A DNA stretch of 64,000 bases from Pseudolysobacter antarcticus (lineage in GTDB: Bacteria; Pseudomonadota; Gammaproteobacteria; Xanthomonadales; Rhodanobacteraceae): contig NZ_CP035704.1 in NCBI RefSeq assembly GCF_004168365.1, positions 2,604,001 through 2,668,000 of the forward strand, in the 5' to 3' direction. Within the stretch, counting starts at the first letter, position 1; every line of letters begins with the position of its first letter. A model generated the notes under the pieces. That model saw only the letters and a program-made list of their open reading frames with translations. It was not told where the DNA came from and searched no databases. The position numbers were made by a program, and so were the translations under genes. This document shows positions 43,527-52,602 of this stretch, piece after piece.

Positions 43527-44077
43527 TGTACTCCGAACGCAACGAAGGTTTCAGCTTGATCGAATTACTGGTCGTTCTGCTCATCGTCGGAATATTGTTC
43601 GTTGTTTCTATGCCGAGTTTTTCGACCTGGATTCAGAATGGCAAAACTCGATCGGTCGCTGAGTCGATGCAAAACGGGTTGCGTTTTGCTCAAACCGAAG
43701 GGCTGAGACTGAGCCGCACTACGACGTTCACTCTCAGTACGACCGGCTGGACAGTCGACTACGTCCAAAATTCGGCGTCGGACACTATCACCCCACATCC
43801 ATTGCTGGTTTCACCTTCGAGCAATCTGGGCGGTGTGGTAATTACGCCAAGCGCAGGTACACCGGCGATCTTAGAGTTCAACACATTCGGGCGCGTTCTG
43901 GGTGGCGCCACAGCTGCAGGAACATTTACAGCGTTAGGCAATGCAGACGCGACTTATGACATTACAAATCCCAGCGGTCCGCGTAAGCAACGTGTGATCG
44001 TTTCGCAATCAGGCAAGGTTCGCATGTGTGATCCCGACGCAGGCGGCCTTTCCGCATCTCGACCGGATGGGTGCTGA
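43526..44077 (+). CDS. fimT: FimT/GspH-family minor pseudopilin
   Basis: A 183-residue prepilin. A short leader (MYSERNEG) precedes FSLIELLVVLLIVGILFVVS with Glu5. The GspH/FimT domain follows (GKTRSVAESMQNGLRFAQTE and LRLSRTTTFTLSTTGWTVDY). FimT in this group is a DNA-binding minor pilin implicated in natural transformation; whether it binds DNA here depends on positive C-terminal residues (PRKQRVIVS), which are present. The start overlaps the pilE stop, and the pilV start lies one base after the fimT stop. Confidence 0.9.
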   Translation: MYSERNEGFSLIELLVVLLIVGILFVVSMPSFSTWIQNGKTRSVAESMQNGLRFAQTEGLRLSRTTTFTLSTTGWTVDYVQNSASDTITPHPLLVSPSSNLGGVVITPSAGTPAILEFNTFGRVLGGATAAGTFTALGNADATYDITNPSGPRKQRVIVSQSGKVRMCDPDAGGLSASRPDGC

Positions 44078-44078
44078 C

Positions 44079-44465
44079 ATGTCTAAATACTCGCGCACTC
44101 AAAGTGGATTCCTTTTACTTGAGGTTCTGATCGCGATTGTCGTATTCAGCGTCGGCGTGCTGGGCTTGGTCTTGATGCAAGCAGTATCCACGTCTAATTC
44201 CACCAATGCAGAAGATCGCACTACCGCCGCCCTACTTGCCGACGATCTGGTCGCGGAATTGTGGACTAAGAACTCTGCCGCACAGCCCGGTGACTATGCC
44301 GCATGGCAGACAAATGTACAGAACTCAAGGCTGAATAGTGGCTTGGGCTCTGCCACTTTCACACCAGCAACAAACCAAGCCGCTATAACTATTACATGGG
44401 TTCCGCGAGGTCGCAAGGCCACTGATCCAGTCGCTATCTATACGACACAAGTGGTGATCCAGTGA
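44079..44465 (+). CDS. pilV: Minor pilin PilV, first copy
   Basis: A 128-residue prepilin with leader MSKYSRTQSG and then FLLLEVLIAIVVFSVGVLGL, the PilV type N-terminus. The remainder is NAEDRTTAALLADDLVAELW and a beta-rich end with ITITWVPRGRKATDPVAIYT. PilV is a core priming pilin of the tip complex with PilW and PilX. The ATG is one base downstream of the fimT stop, and the pilW GTG overlaps its stop (GTGA). Some PilV proteins are longer; this one is short. Confidence 0.88.
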   Translation: MSKYSRTQSGFLLLEVLIAIVVFSVGVLGLVLMQAVSTSNSTNAEDRTTAALLADDLVAELWTKNSAAQPGDYAAWQTNVQNSRLNSGLGSATFTPATNQAAITITWVPRGRKATDPVAIYTTQVVIQ

Positions 44466-45640
44466 AAATCAAGCCAGGAAATTCTTTTAGCTCGCGCCAT
44501 CTGCGTGGCTACTCGTTAATCGAACTAATGGTTGCAATTGTCATCGGCCTTGTTCTAGTTCTCGCGGCTCTCAAAGTAACTGCGTCTTTTGAGGGGCACA
44601 AGCGAACGACTACTGCGACAAACGATGCACTGCAATCGGGTAATTTTGGTTTGTACCGATTGGATGGATTGTTGCGCTCGTCAGGAACGGGCTTGGTTCA
44701 GACAAACTCCTACGGTTGTGCATTGAACTACAAACCAACCGGACACGCCATTATTAGCGACGGCGTAGTTGGGCTGGCCGCACCCTTCGCAGCCGTAACA
44801 AAACTCCGCCTCGTACCCGCTGTAATCTATCCAACGGCAGCAGCAGGTGGCTCTGATGTTTTATTAATGATGCTCGGCGCCGCAGGCTATGGCGAAACCC
44901 CTGCGCCCATAACAAAGATTCTCTCCGGCACGCAGGCACAGGTCACCAGCGGTGTTGGATTCAGCCCCAGTGAATGGGTTCTTTTCGGAGGTAGCGTTGC
45001 GGAATGCATGATCACGCAGATAGATCCAAGCTATCTCTCGCAGAACAACACCAACATAGTGCTTCCCGTAAATCCAGGCTCAGTCGGTCTGGCTACCCTT
45101 TCGATGTATTCCAGTGGTTCTGTGGCAGGTTTGGGCATGGGCACGACACCGTCGTTCATGGTTTACGGCGTTGCAGACCCTAGCGATACCGCCAATTACG
45201 GCACGATGTACAGCGTAGACCTGCTTAACTCCGATTTGAGTGTGCAAAAAGTCAGCGACGACATAATTACGTTGCGTGCGGTTTATGGTGTCGATCCCGC
45301 TTCTACTGGCACGCTTACCTGGACTACGGCGAAAGCGGCCGTAGTAATTGGTGGAACAACTTATGACTATTCGCCTGCCGGCTTATTAGCTGGCAACGCG
45401 ACAGCCAATACAGCGCTGCGCTCCATCAAGGCCATTCGTGTAGCTATTGTCGTACGCGCACCACTTTCAGAGCAGGCGGCATTCAGCTCCGCAAATCCGA
45501 GCTTCTCGCTTTTCAGCGTATTGCAAACTCCGTCAGTTGCCGTCAACTGGACTGTTCCCGCCGGCCAAACCAATTACCGCTACCGCGCGCTGGAAAGCAC
45601 AATCCCACTTCGCAACGCTTCTGTCACAACCACACCTTAA
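44462..45640 (+). CDS. pilW: Minor pilin PilW, first copy
   Basis: A 392-residue PilW-type prepilin beginning with GTG in the pilV stop (GTGA). The leader (KIKPGNSFSSRHLRG) is followed by YSLIELMVAIVIGLVLVLAA with Glu5. The long C-terminal part is beta-rich with cysteines (YGCALN and AECMIT) and ends VNWTVPAGQTNYRYRALEST. PilW works with PilV and PilX at the pilus tip. A clear paralogue of the same family occurs at 50813. Confidence 0.87.
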   Translation: MKIKPGNSFSSRHLRGYSLIELMVAIVIGLVLVLAALKVTASFEGHKRTTTATNDALQSGNFGLYRLDGLLRSSGTGLVQTNSYGCALNYKPTGHAIISDGVVGLAAPFAAVTKLRLVPAVIYPTAAAGGSDVLLMMLGAAGYGETPAPITKILSGTQAQVTSGVGFSPSEWVLFGGSVAECMITQIDPSYLSQNNTNIVLPVNPGSVGLATLSMYSSGSVAGLGMGTTPSFMVYGVADPSDTANYGTMYSVDLLNSDLSVQKVSDDIITLRAVYGVDPASTGTLTWTTAKAAVVIGGTTYDYSPAGLLAGNATANTALRSIKAIRVAIVVRAPLSEQAAFSSANPSFSLFSVLQTPSVAVNWTVPAGQTNYRYRALESTIPLRNASVTTTP

Positions 45641-45655
45641 TTCAGGCTATTGATT

Positions 45656-46267
45656 ATGCGCACACAGCCGCTATTCAAGAAACAACGTGGAGTCACGCTA
45701 TTCATCGCCCTAATTGCATTGGTTATCCTGCTTCTCGCTGCAGTATCACTGATTCGATCAACGGATACCGCGCTTCTGATTTCCGGCAATCTCGCGATAA
45801 AACGCGACCTGGTCAATGAGGCCGAAAACGCGGTGCAACTGGCCCTCACAAGTTTTGCATCGGGCGGCATGAAAAACGAACCCAGTCGCTGGGGTAGCCT
45901 TTCAAGTGCCAATTATTCAGCTTCTGTGCTCCCAAGCAACGCACAGGGTATTCCTAATATTTTGCTGGATACCGATGCCAACTATTTGGCTGCGTATTCA
46001 GGCGCACTACCGACGGCCAATAATGGAATTACCTATCGATATGTAATCGATCGCCTTTGTCCTGCTGCTGGCGCGCCCAACACCCAGCGCTGCGTTACCG
46101 GCATAACGCTCCCAACCGGCGGTAACGCACGTAATCCGACGGAAAACGGCGGTGGACCGCCACCAACGATACCAGGCAAAGCAGTTTACCGAGTCACAGT
46201 ACGCGTCACCGACCTTCGTCAGACGCAGTCATTTATTCAAACAACATTCAAGGGTTTTGGCTCCTGA
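45656..46267 (+). CDS. pilX: Minor pilin PilX, first copy
   Basis: A 203-residue PilX-type prepilin. The leader (RTQPLFKKQRG) is followed by VTLFIALIALVILLLAAVSL, characteristic of PilX in that the usual Glu5 is replaced. The AGG site precedes the ATG at 45656. The rest reads TDTALLISGNLAIKRDLVNE and ENAVQLALTSFA, then a variable domain with a cysteine pair (DRLCPAAG and TQRCVTG). PilX is needed for tip priming and PilY1 display. The pilY1 start lies 20 bases after its stop. Confidence 0.85.
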   Translation: MRTQPLFKKQRGVTLFIALIALVILLLAAVSLIRSTDTALLISGNLAIKRDLVNEAENAVQLALTSFASGGMKNEPSRWGSLSSANYSASVLPSNAQGIPNILLDTDANYLAAYSGALPTANNGITYRYVIDRLCPAAGAPNTQRCVTGITLPTGGNARNPTENGGGPPPTIPGKAVYRVTVRVTDLRQTQSFIQTTFKGFGS

Positions 46268-46287
46268 ACTCTTGAACCGGAGGCTTT

Positions 46288-49200
46288 ATGCTGCCGTTAC
46301 ACCCTATGTCCAGCTTATTGCGCAAGTTGAGTTTTTTCGCTATTGCGATGGGAATCAGCGCCACTGCAGGTGCCGCTGTTACAAATCTCGCTGACGCACC
46401 GATTGGTTCGACGATTGTCGTACCGGCAAACGTCATTCTGGCGCTATCTGTAGAGTTTCCAACCGGCAATGACTCTGCCTACACCGCCACATATAGCACG
46501 AGTAATGAATATATCGGCTATTTTAATCCGAATTATTGCTATAGCTATAATACAGCAACTAGCTATTTCATGCCGCAGGGAACGGCAGCTTCGCACACGT
46601 GCTCGGGAAAATGGAGTGGTAACTTCCTCAACTGGGCTTTGACGCAAACAATTGATCCAATGCGTAAGGCGCTTACAGGCGGCTACCGCATTGTCGATAC
46701 TCCTACCGTAACCGTTCTGCAGAAAGCCTATGCGGATGGTAGTGGAGGCGCTGTTAACCATTCATTGGGCAGTGCCACCTTGATTAGTGGTGCGACACCT
46801 TTCACCGGGTCTTCGTTTACGATAAATGACTCTGGAACAGGATTGAATTTTACTATTAGCAATGGAATCGCGGCTGTCGCTTGTCCGGGTACAATCCCAA
46901 CAGGTACTACGACCTGTCAAGTAACTGCCACTCCGGCCTATCCAGGAGATTCGACAGCAGTTTTACAATCGACAGTCACAACTGGAACAACTAAAAAACT
47001 CATCACCAACACGAATAATACCTACACGCTTGCGGGCGCTGTCCAAGTGTGTGCAGCGACAGATGCGAGCAGTGATTTGGAATCTTCGGGAGGACGCTGC
47101 CGCGCCTATGGCAGTAACTACAAACCTGTCGGTCTCATGCAGAAATACGCCGCAGAAAATACGACGCAGACCGATAGCATCCGCTATTCGGCATTCGGCT
47201 ACTTGAACGACTCGGATATCAAACGCGACGGTGGTGTAATGCGAGCCCGAATGAAGTCGGTCGGTCCCTACCAAGCGAATCCCGGCTCCGCCGTTGTGGC
47301 GAATTCCAATGCGGAATGGAGCGCCGCGGATGGTACGTTTTTCGCTAACCCCAATAGCACCGACGACTCGACCGTGACGAATAGCGGCGTCGTCAATTAT
47401 CTTAACAAATTCGGAACTTCTGGATCCTATAAAACATATGACCCAGTCGGCGAGCTATACTACGCAACAACGCGTTACTATCGCAATCTCGGCAATGTGG
47501 CAAGTTACACCAGCGGCGCGACGGATGCGATGAAAGATGGTTTCCCGGTGATCACAACCTGGGATGATCCTATCAAATATACCTGCTCTAAGAACTATAT
47601 TATCGGCATTGGTGATATTCACACGCACGCAGATTCAAACCTTCCGGGTGCCACTTATGCTTCAAGCAAAGAGCCGTCCAAGCCAGCAGAAGTGACTGCC
47701 GATTTTAGTTTGCCCGCTGGGCAGGGAGTCGATTCAGTCAAGGCAACAAATTGGGTGGGCATGCTCGAAAACCAGGTGTCGGCAACTGCGGGCGGTGGCA
47801 CCAACGACTATCAGCTAACCCCTGCAACCATCGGCAATAATGCGATCGACAGTACTGCAGCTCCTACCGGTGGCTGGTGCTGTAATTCGCATAGTTTTCT
47901 CATGGCAGGGCTGGCCTATGACGTGCACACGCGCGATATCCGCCCAGACATCCACCCGAAAAATGCGCCTATAAACGTTTCCACTTTCTGGGTAGATGTA
48001 TTTGAGTCTTCGGATTATGAGGAAAAAAATCAGTTTTGGTTGACGGCTAAGTATGGTGGCTTTGACACTGATCCATCAATTTGGCCTGCCGGTGGCTTGG
48101 AATACAATATGACCGCGCCGCCAGTGTTATCTGCTTGGAATACTGGAGGCTATCGGGATGACAGCGCCCATGGGAATTTGGCGCCGGATCAGTATTTTCA
48201 GGCGGGCAATCCTGCCAAGATGATCGCTGGTTTCAACAGCGCGTTTGCCAAGATCAAGGCAAATGTGCCTAGCGGCACATCAACCGCGCTGTCGCTGAGT
48301 TCTAGCGCCGTTACAGCACTCGGAAACACCAATTATTCGGCTACGTTCGCCAAGGATTGGAGCGGCGATGTCGTGAGTAATTCGCTCGTCCTCGCCACGG
48401 CGGGCGGCGTAATAACCGGAACAGAAACAGTGAATTGGCATGCACGTGACTGGCTTCCCAACAAGGGTGGCACAGTCGCAGGAGTAACCCCCTTAACAGC
48501 GAGCACACGCGCGATTGCGACCAGCTCGTCAGTTGGTGCGGCAAAAGGTGTTGCATTCACAACAGCCAACCTTAGCAGCGGTCAACTATCTTCATTGGGA
48601 CCCGACTCCGCAACTCAGACAAAAGTACTCAACTATGTCCGCGGCGATCAAAGCAATGAAGGTGCCTCACCGCTGTTTCGGCCTAGAACCTATACGCTGG
48701 GCGATATCACCAATTCCAAACCAGTGGTGCAGGCTGCCCCCGCTTTTCCCTATGCCGACACACCATTAAACCCGGGTTATTCGACTTTCAAAGCAAGCAA
48801 CAGCACACGAAATCCTGTCGTTTATGTGGGTGCGAACGACGGCATGTTGCATGCGATCGATGGCACATCAACTGGCGGCAAAGAATTATTTGCCTATGTT
48901 CCCAGTTTCCTACTCAATACCAATGCCGATTCGCAAGGTCAGCCAGTTGGCTTGGGCTCACTGGTCGCAAATCCTCTACAACATCATTTCATGGTGGATG
49001 CAGAACCCACCATCATTGATGTTGATTTTAATCGTACGGGTGCATCCGGCGCGCCGTTCGCTAGTAGCGTAACGCCAGACTGGCATAGTATTTTAATCAG
49101 CGGCCTGGGCAAGGGTGGAAAAGGCTTTTTTGCGTTGGACGTTACCAATCCATCAAGCCTCAATACTGATTCGTTATTGGCGAACAAGGTGCTCTGGGAA

Positions 49201-50211
49201 TCCGGCCCATCGCATATGGGCTATTCTTATGGCACTCCGCTAGTAATCAAGACGGCAAAATATGGCTGGACTGTGGTGCTTACATCAGGTTACGGCAATG
49301 ATGACGGTCATGGATATATTTATCTTGTTAGCCCAAAAGATGGCAGCGTCTATGAAACCATCACAACCGGTAGTAGCGTGGGATCTACAACAGCCCCAGC
49401 TGGACTTGCCTTCGTAAGCGGGTATATCAACGATTTTGCTGATTACACCGCTGATTCGCTCTACGCAGGCGATCTGCTTGGCAACGTATGGCGTGTGGAT
49501 CTGACTAGCGCATCTGCAAATGCCACCATCCAGTTGTTTGCAACGCTCAAAGACAGTTCGGGCAAGGCCCAGCCGGTGACCACCGAACCAGTAATCGATA
49601 CTGATCCAGCAACGTTGACTCGTTATGTATTCGTGGGTACAGGCCAATTGCTTGCTGACAGCGACTTGGTGAACCCCAATCAGCAAACTTTTTATACTTT
49701 TAAAGATGGCAACAATGTCACCTTCAGTCCGGTCAGCACACCGTTGACACGCACCAATCTAGCTGCAGAAAGTAACGCCACATTGGTCGCTGGTTTGACA
49801 CTTACGGGAACTCAGCAAGGCTATTACATTGATCTGGCAACCGTTGCTGCTGCTGCAGGCCTCCAGGCCTCGGCAGAGCGCGTCAACATCCAGCCCGTGG
49901 CTGCTGGCGGTGTAGTTTCTTTCGCTGCGAACCTGTTCGGTACAGATCCGTGCGGCGCCGGTGGATCACGTTTATTCGCGCTCACGTACGGCGGCACAAG
50001 TTTGCTGCGCGACGCAAGCAATAATGCTGTTCCCTCTTACAGTAATCCATCGCCCGGCGTAGTAACCAGTTTAAGCATAGTCACAAGTGGCACCACAGGA
50101 GGTCTACAAGTACTTGCGGGCCTCAGTACCGGCGACGTCAATGGCGTGTCTTTGGCTAAAACACCAGCTTCATTCCAGAAGCTCAACTGGCGCGAAGTGT
50201 TGGGAAATTGA
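46288..50211 (+). CDS. pilY1: Type IV pilus tip adhesin PilY1
   Basis: A 1,307-residue exported protein with GGAGG before the ATG and a signal peptide ending near ATAGAA. The N-terminal two-thirds is variable, with NPNYCYSYNTATSYFMPQGT and SGNFLNWALTQTIDPMRKAL, as in PilY1 of this group. The C-terminal beta-propeller is conserved: RNPVVYVGANDGMLHAIDGT, SVTPDWHSILISGLGKGGKG, VVLTSGYGNDDGHGYIYLVS, and VIDTDPATLTRYVFVGTGQL with acidic Ca-binding-type loops. PilY1 sits at the pilus tip, mediates adhesion and controls retraction through calcium. No clear von Willebrand A MIDAS motif was found. Its neighbours are two minor-pilin sets. Confidence 0.9.
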   Translation: MLPLHPMSSLLRKLSFFAIAMGISATAGAAVTNLADAPIGSTIVVPANVILALSVEFPTGNDSAYTATYSTSNEYIGYFNPNYCYSYNTATSYFMPQGTAASHTCSGKWSGNFLNWALTQTIDPMRKALTGGYRIVDTPTVTVLQKAYADGSGGAVNHSLGSATLISGATPFTGSSFTINDSGTGLNFTISNGIAAVACPGTIPTGTTTCQVTATPAYPGDSTAVLQSTVTTGTTKKLITNTNNTYTLAGAVQVCAATDASSDLESSGGRCRAYGSNYKPVGLMQKYAAENTTQTDSIRYSAFGYLNDSDIKRDGGVMRARMKSVGPYQANPGSAVVANSNAEWSAADGTFFANPNSTDDSTVTNSGVVNYLNKFGTSGSYKTYDPVGELYYATTRYYRNLGNVASYTSGATDAMKDGFPVITTWDDPIKYTCSKNYIIGIGDIHTHADSNLPGATYASSKEPSKPAEVTADFSLPAGQGVDSVKATNWVGMLENQVSATAGGGTNDYQLTPATIGNNAIDSTAAPTGGWCCNSHSFLMAGLAYDVHTRDIRPDIHPKNAPINVSTFWVDVFESSDYEEKNQFWLTAKYGGFDTDPSIWPAGGLEYNMTAPPVLSAWNTGGYRDDSAHGNLAPDQYFQAGNPAKMIAGFNSAFAKIKANVPSGTSTALSLSSSAVTALGNTNYSATFAKDWSGDVVSNSLVLATAGGVITGTETVNWHARDWLPNKGGTVAGVTPLTASTRAIATSSSVGAAKGVAFTTANLSSGQLSSLGPDSATQTKVLNYVRGDQSNEGASPLFRPRTYTLGDITNSKPVVQAAPAFPYADTPLNPGYSTFKASNSTRNPVVYVGANDGMLHAIDGTSTGGKELFAYVPSFLLNTNADSQGQPVGLGSLVANPLQHHFMVDAEPTIIDVDFNRTGASGAPFASSVTPDWHSILISGLGKGGKGFFALDVTNPSSLNTDSLLANKVLWESGPSHMGYSYGTPLVIKTAKYGWTVVLTSGYGNDDGHGYIYLVSPKDGSVYETITTGSSVGSTTAPAGLAFVSGYINDFADYTADSLYAGDLLGNVWRVDLTSASANATIQLFATLKDSSGKAQPVTTEPVIDTDPATLTRYVFVGTGQLLADSDLVNPNQQTFYTFKDGNNVTFSPVSTPLTRTNLAAESNATLVAGLTLTGTQQGYYIDLATVAAAAGLQASAERVNIQPVAAGGVVSFAANLFGTDPCGAGGSRLFALTYGGTSLLRDASNNAVPSYSNPSPGVVTSLSIVTSGTTGGLQVLAGLSTGDVNGVSLAKTPASFQKLNWREVLGN

Positions 50212-50254
50212 GCACGGCAGCAGTTGTAGTCAAAATGTATTCCGCCTTGTATTT

Positions 50255-50785
50255 ATGTTAAAAATGCGTCAGCGCTCTAAAAATAAAACTGCACCCGCAG
50301 ACCAATCGGGTGCTAGTTTTATGGAGGTGCTAGTAGGTGTTGCAATTACTAGTTTTGGTTTTTTGGGTGCATTGGGATTTCTTGCTTTAACAACCCAACT
50401 AAACCAGGATGCTTACATACGCACCCAAGCCAGCTATGCTACTCAAGCCTTGATTGAATCCATGCATCTCAATGCTGCGGCGGTTTTTGAAAACAAATAT
50501 GACGGTACACATACCTCTTATCGCCATCCGGAAACCGATTGTTTAAAGCAAGGATGCTCCCCAGAAGATCGAGCTAAGTATGACCGCTACAGGTTTGATC
50601 GCTCACTGAATGAAAATCTGCCAAATGCCAAGTCTTCGCTGAAGTGCAGCTCTAGCACAGAGCTAGGCAATCAATCATCAGTTTATAGTGGGAGTTGCCG
50701 ACTTGAAGTCAGCTGGTCGCAACTCTCCTTGAATAAAAATGGTAGTAGTAGATACCAATCTCTGGTCTGGGTTTTCCAACCATAG
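50255..50785 (+). CDS. Minor pilin PilV, second divergent copy
   Basis: A 176-residue PilV-like prepilin. The hydrophobic stretch is SGASFMEVLVGVAITSFGFL, with Glu at position 5 after the predicted cleavage, then FLALTTQLNQDAYIRTQASY. Three cysteine-rich segments follow (TDCLKQGCSP, LKCSSS, GSCRLEV). The ATG at 50255 has no strong ribosome site; an ATG at 50264 is possible. It is visibly AT-richer than the first pilV and shares only the N-terminus with it. It opens a second pilV-pilW-pilX trio after pilY1. Confidence 0.82.
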   Translation: MLKMRQRSKNKTAPADQSGASFMEVLVGVAITSFGFLGALGFLALTTQLNQDAYIRTQASYATQALIESMHLNAAAVFENKYDGTHTSYRHPETDCLKQGCSPEDRAKYDRYRFDRSLNENLPNAKSSLKCSSSTELGNQSSVYSGSCRLEVSWSQLSLNKNGSSRYQSLVWVFQP

Positions 50786-50812
50786 CGTGTTGAACCAGAG
50801 GCAATCTCTGCG

Positions 50813-52051
50813 ATGCGGATTTCCGTAGTTTCAGTCAAGACGAAATGTAATGGATTTTCATTGATCGAGATCATGGTCGGTCTTTTTTTGGGGCTGATAA
50901 TCGTTCAAGGACTATTGGTCTTGTTCAGCGCGACCAGCCGTGCGGTCGGACGTCAAGCAGTAATGACGAGGCTGCAAGAAAATGGACGAAATGCGTTGGA
51001 ACTAATTACCGGCGACATTCGTCTTTCCGCCAATATGCCGTGCGGCTCTAACGTCAGGCCGATTGTATTTACTGATTCGCTAGCGCAGCACATTCCGGGA
51101 TTGGCAGATTCCGCGGACCCAACGAGTAGCCAGTCGGCTGCCATCGCCTACGCACTTCCTGGCAAAGTCTTTATACGCGGCAACACATGTAAATCCGCGG
51201 GCTGCGCACCGGAAATCGACGCCATTCAGGACTTACCCAAAGCAGGCTTGGCAGTCGGCAATAAAGTGATAGGTACCGACGTGCTAACCCTAATGCATCT
51301 TCAGGGAAATGGCTGGGAAACTAATACCGAAAAGCTGCGCCAAATCTGCGATGCAAAAGGCAAGCTGGATTCGATCGTAATGGAGTCGAAGGAGAAAAAC
51401 TCCATTATTGATGTGTTCAAATCTTCCCGTATTGCTTTGCTGGCTAACTGTACAGCTGGAGAAATATTCGAAGTTGAGTTTCGACATGACACGCTGAAGT
51501 TGTCTCAAGGGAAATTTGGGTTGCCGAACTGCCTGGAGACGCAGCCGGAATTGAGACTTTTTGATCTCGATACAAAATTACAAGGGACAGTATTTTATTT
51601 GCAGATTGTAGCTGACAAAAACCATCCCAATGAAGGCATCGCAGCGCTGATGCGGCGCAGTAATGGCACGATCAAAGAGATGGTTCGTGGCGTGGAACGG
51701 CTAGACTTTCGATATTCGCTTTATGACGCCAAAGGGATTGCTTATTGGCTATCGGCGGGAGAAGTCAACCAAGCAAAAACACAGAATGGCACGCAGCTAT
51801 TGTGCAAGATATCGAGCGAAAATACTCCCAAGGCATGTGATTGGTCTGATATCAGTGCGGTTGAGGTCTCCATGCTGGTGAATACGATGGAGGAGCAGCC
51901 CAGTGATTCATCGAGCCATCAGTGGGAGTACCAGTACTCCGTCGATGATGACCAAATTCATTCGCCGGGCATAGCTATGCCCGTCACTGGACTGCCTGGA
52001 AAAAATATGTCGCGGCGCGAGTTCCGTTCTGTAATTGCACTGAGACACTAG
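50813..52051 (+). CDS. Minor pilin PilW, second divergent copy
   Basis: A 412-residue PilW-like prepilin. The leader (SVVSVKTKCNG) precedes FSLIEIMVGLFLGLIIVQGL with Glu5. Downstream text reads RAVGRQAVMTRLQENGRNAL and ELITGDIRLSANMPCGSN, the usual PilW N-terminal helix and start of the globular part. More than one cysteine pair follows (CKSAGCAP, ANCTAG, CLETQ). Its ATG lies 27 bases after the pilV2 stop, and pilX2 begins four bases after its own. The low GC suggests separate ancestry from the first trio. Confidence 0.84.
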   Translation: MRISVVSVKTKCNGFSLIEIMVGLFLGLIIVQGLLVLFSATSRAVGRQAVMTRLQENGRNALELITGDIRLSANMPCGSNVRPIVFTDSLAQHIPGLADSADPTSSQSAAIAYALPGKVFIRGNTCKSAGCAPEIDAIQDLPKAGLAVGNKVIGTDVLTLMHLQGNGWETNTEKLRQICDAKGKLDSIVMESKEKNSIIDVFKSSRIALLANCTAGEIFEVEFRHDTLKLSQGKFGLPNCLETQPELRLFDLDTKLQGTVFYLQIVADKNHPNEGIAALMRRSNGTIKEMVRGVERLDFRYSLYDAKGIAYWLSAGEVNQAKTQNGTQLLCKISSENTPKACDWSDISAVEVSMLVNTMEEQPSDSSSHQWEYQYSVDDDQIHSPGIAMPVTGLPGKNMSRREFRSVIALRH

Positions 52052-52055
52052 GCAA

Positions 52056-52601
52056 ATGAACAGGAAATCTCAACGCGGCCTGATACTTTTCATGTCTCTC
52101 GTGATACTGCTGGCTCTTTCATTGTTAGCGATAATCACGCTTTCTCCGTCGCTAAGAGAAACAAATAAAACCAATGAAATGTACAGCGCACAAATTGCTG
52201 AAATAGCTGCTAATAGTGCGATGAATTCAGCGAAAATGATAATACAGAACACTGCAAAAAAGTATGGGGCAACCGACGTATGCTTACATATTCTATGTGC
52301 CGCCCGTATTAGAAACAGGCCTCAGAATCCCACTGACTTCCTGAACATCAATCCAACTCAAGCGACGATTAATGAATACCAAACTGGTTTACCTATACTG
52401 AAAGGCAAAAGTGAGAATATGCATTCGGCATCGCCGTCAATCTACGTTATAGAAGATCTTGGCGATTTAAGTGTGACAGGCGAGATGATGCAAAAAAATT
52501 CAACCCATTCACTACGCAGCTTCAGAATCACCACGCGCGGTGTTGGAAATACAGGTAAGGTTCTGAAAGTGATTGAAGGCATCTATTCCGTTCAGGAGTA
52601 A
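52056..52601 (+). CDS. Minor pilin PilX, second divergent copy
   Basis: A 181-residue PilX-type prepilin with MNRKSQRG before LILFMSLVILLALSLLAIIT, again lacking the standard Glu5. The rest includes TNEMYSAQIAEIAANSAMNS and a cysteine pair (DVCLHILCAA). It completes a second pilVWX trio without a second pilY1. Its stop is one base from the end of the oppositely oriented ispH gene, leaving no room for a normal terminator. That makes convergent transcription interference possible. Confidence 0.82.
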   Translation: MNRKSQRGLILFMSLVILLALSLLAIITLSPSLRETNKTNEMYSAQIAEIAANSAMNSAKMIIQNTAKKYGATDVCLHILCAARIRNRPQNPTDFLNINPTQATINEYQTGLPILKGKSENMHSASPSIYVIEDLGDLSVTGEMMQKNSTHSLRSFRITTRGVGNTGKVLKVIEGIYSVQE

Positions 52602-52602
52602 A

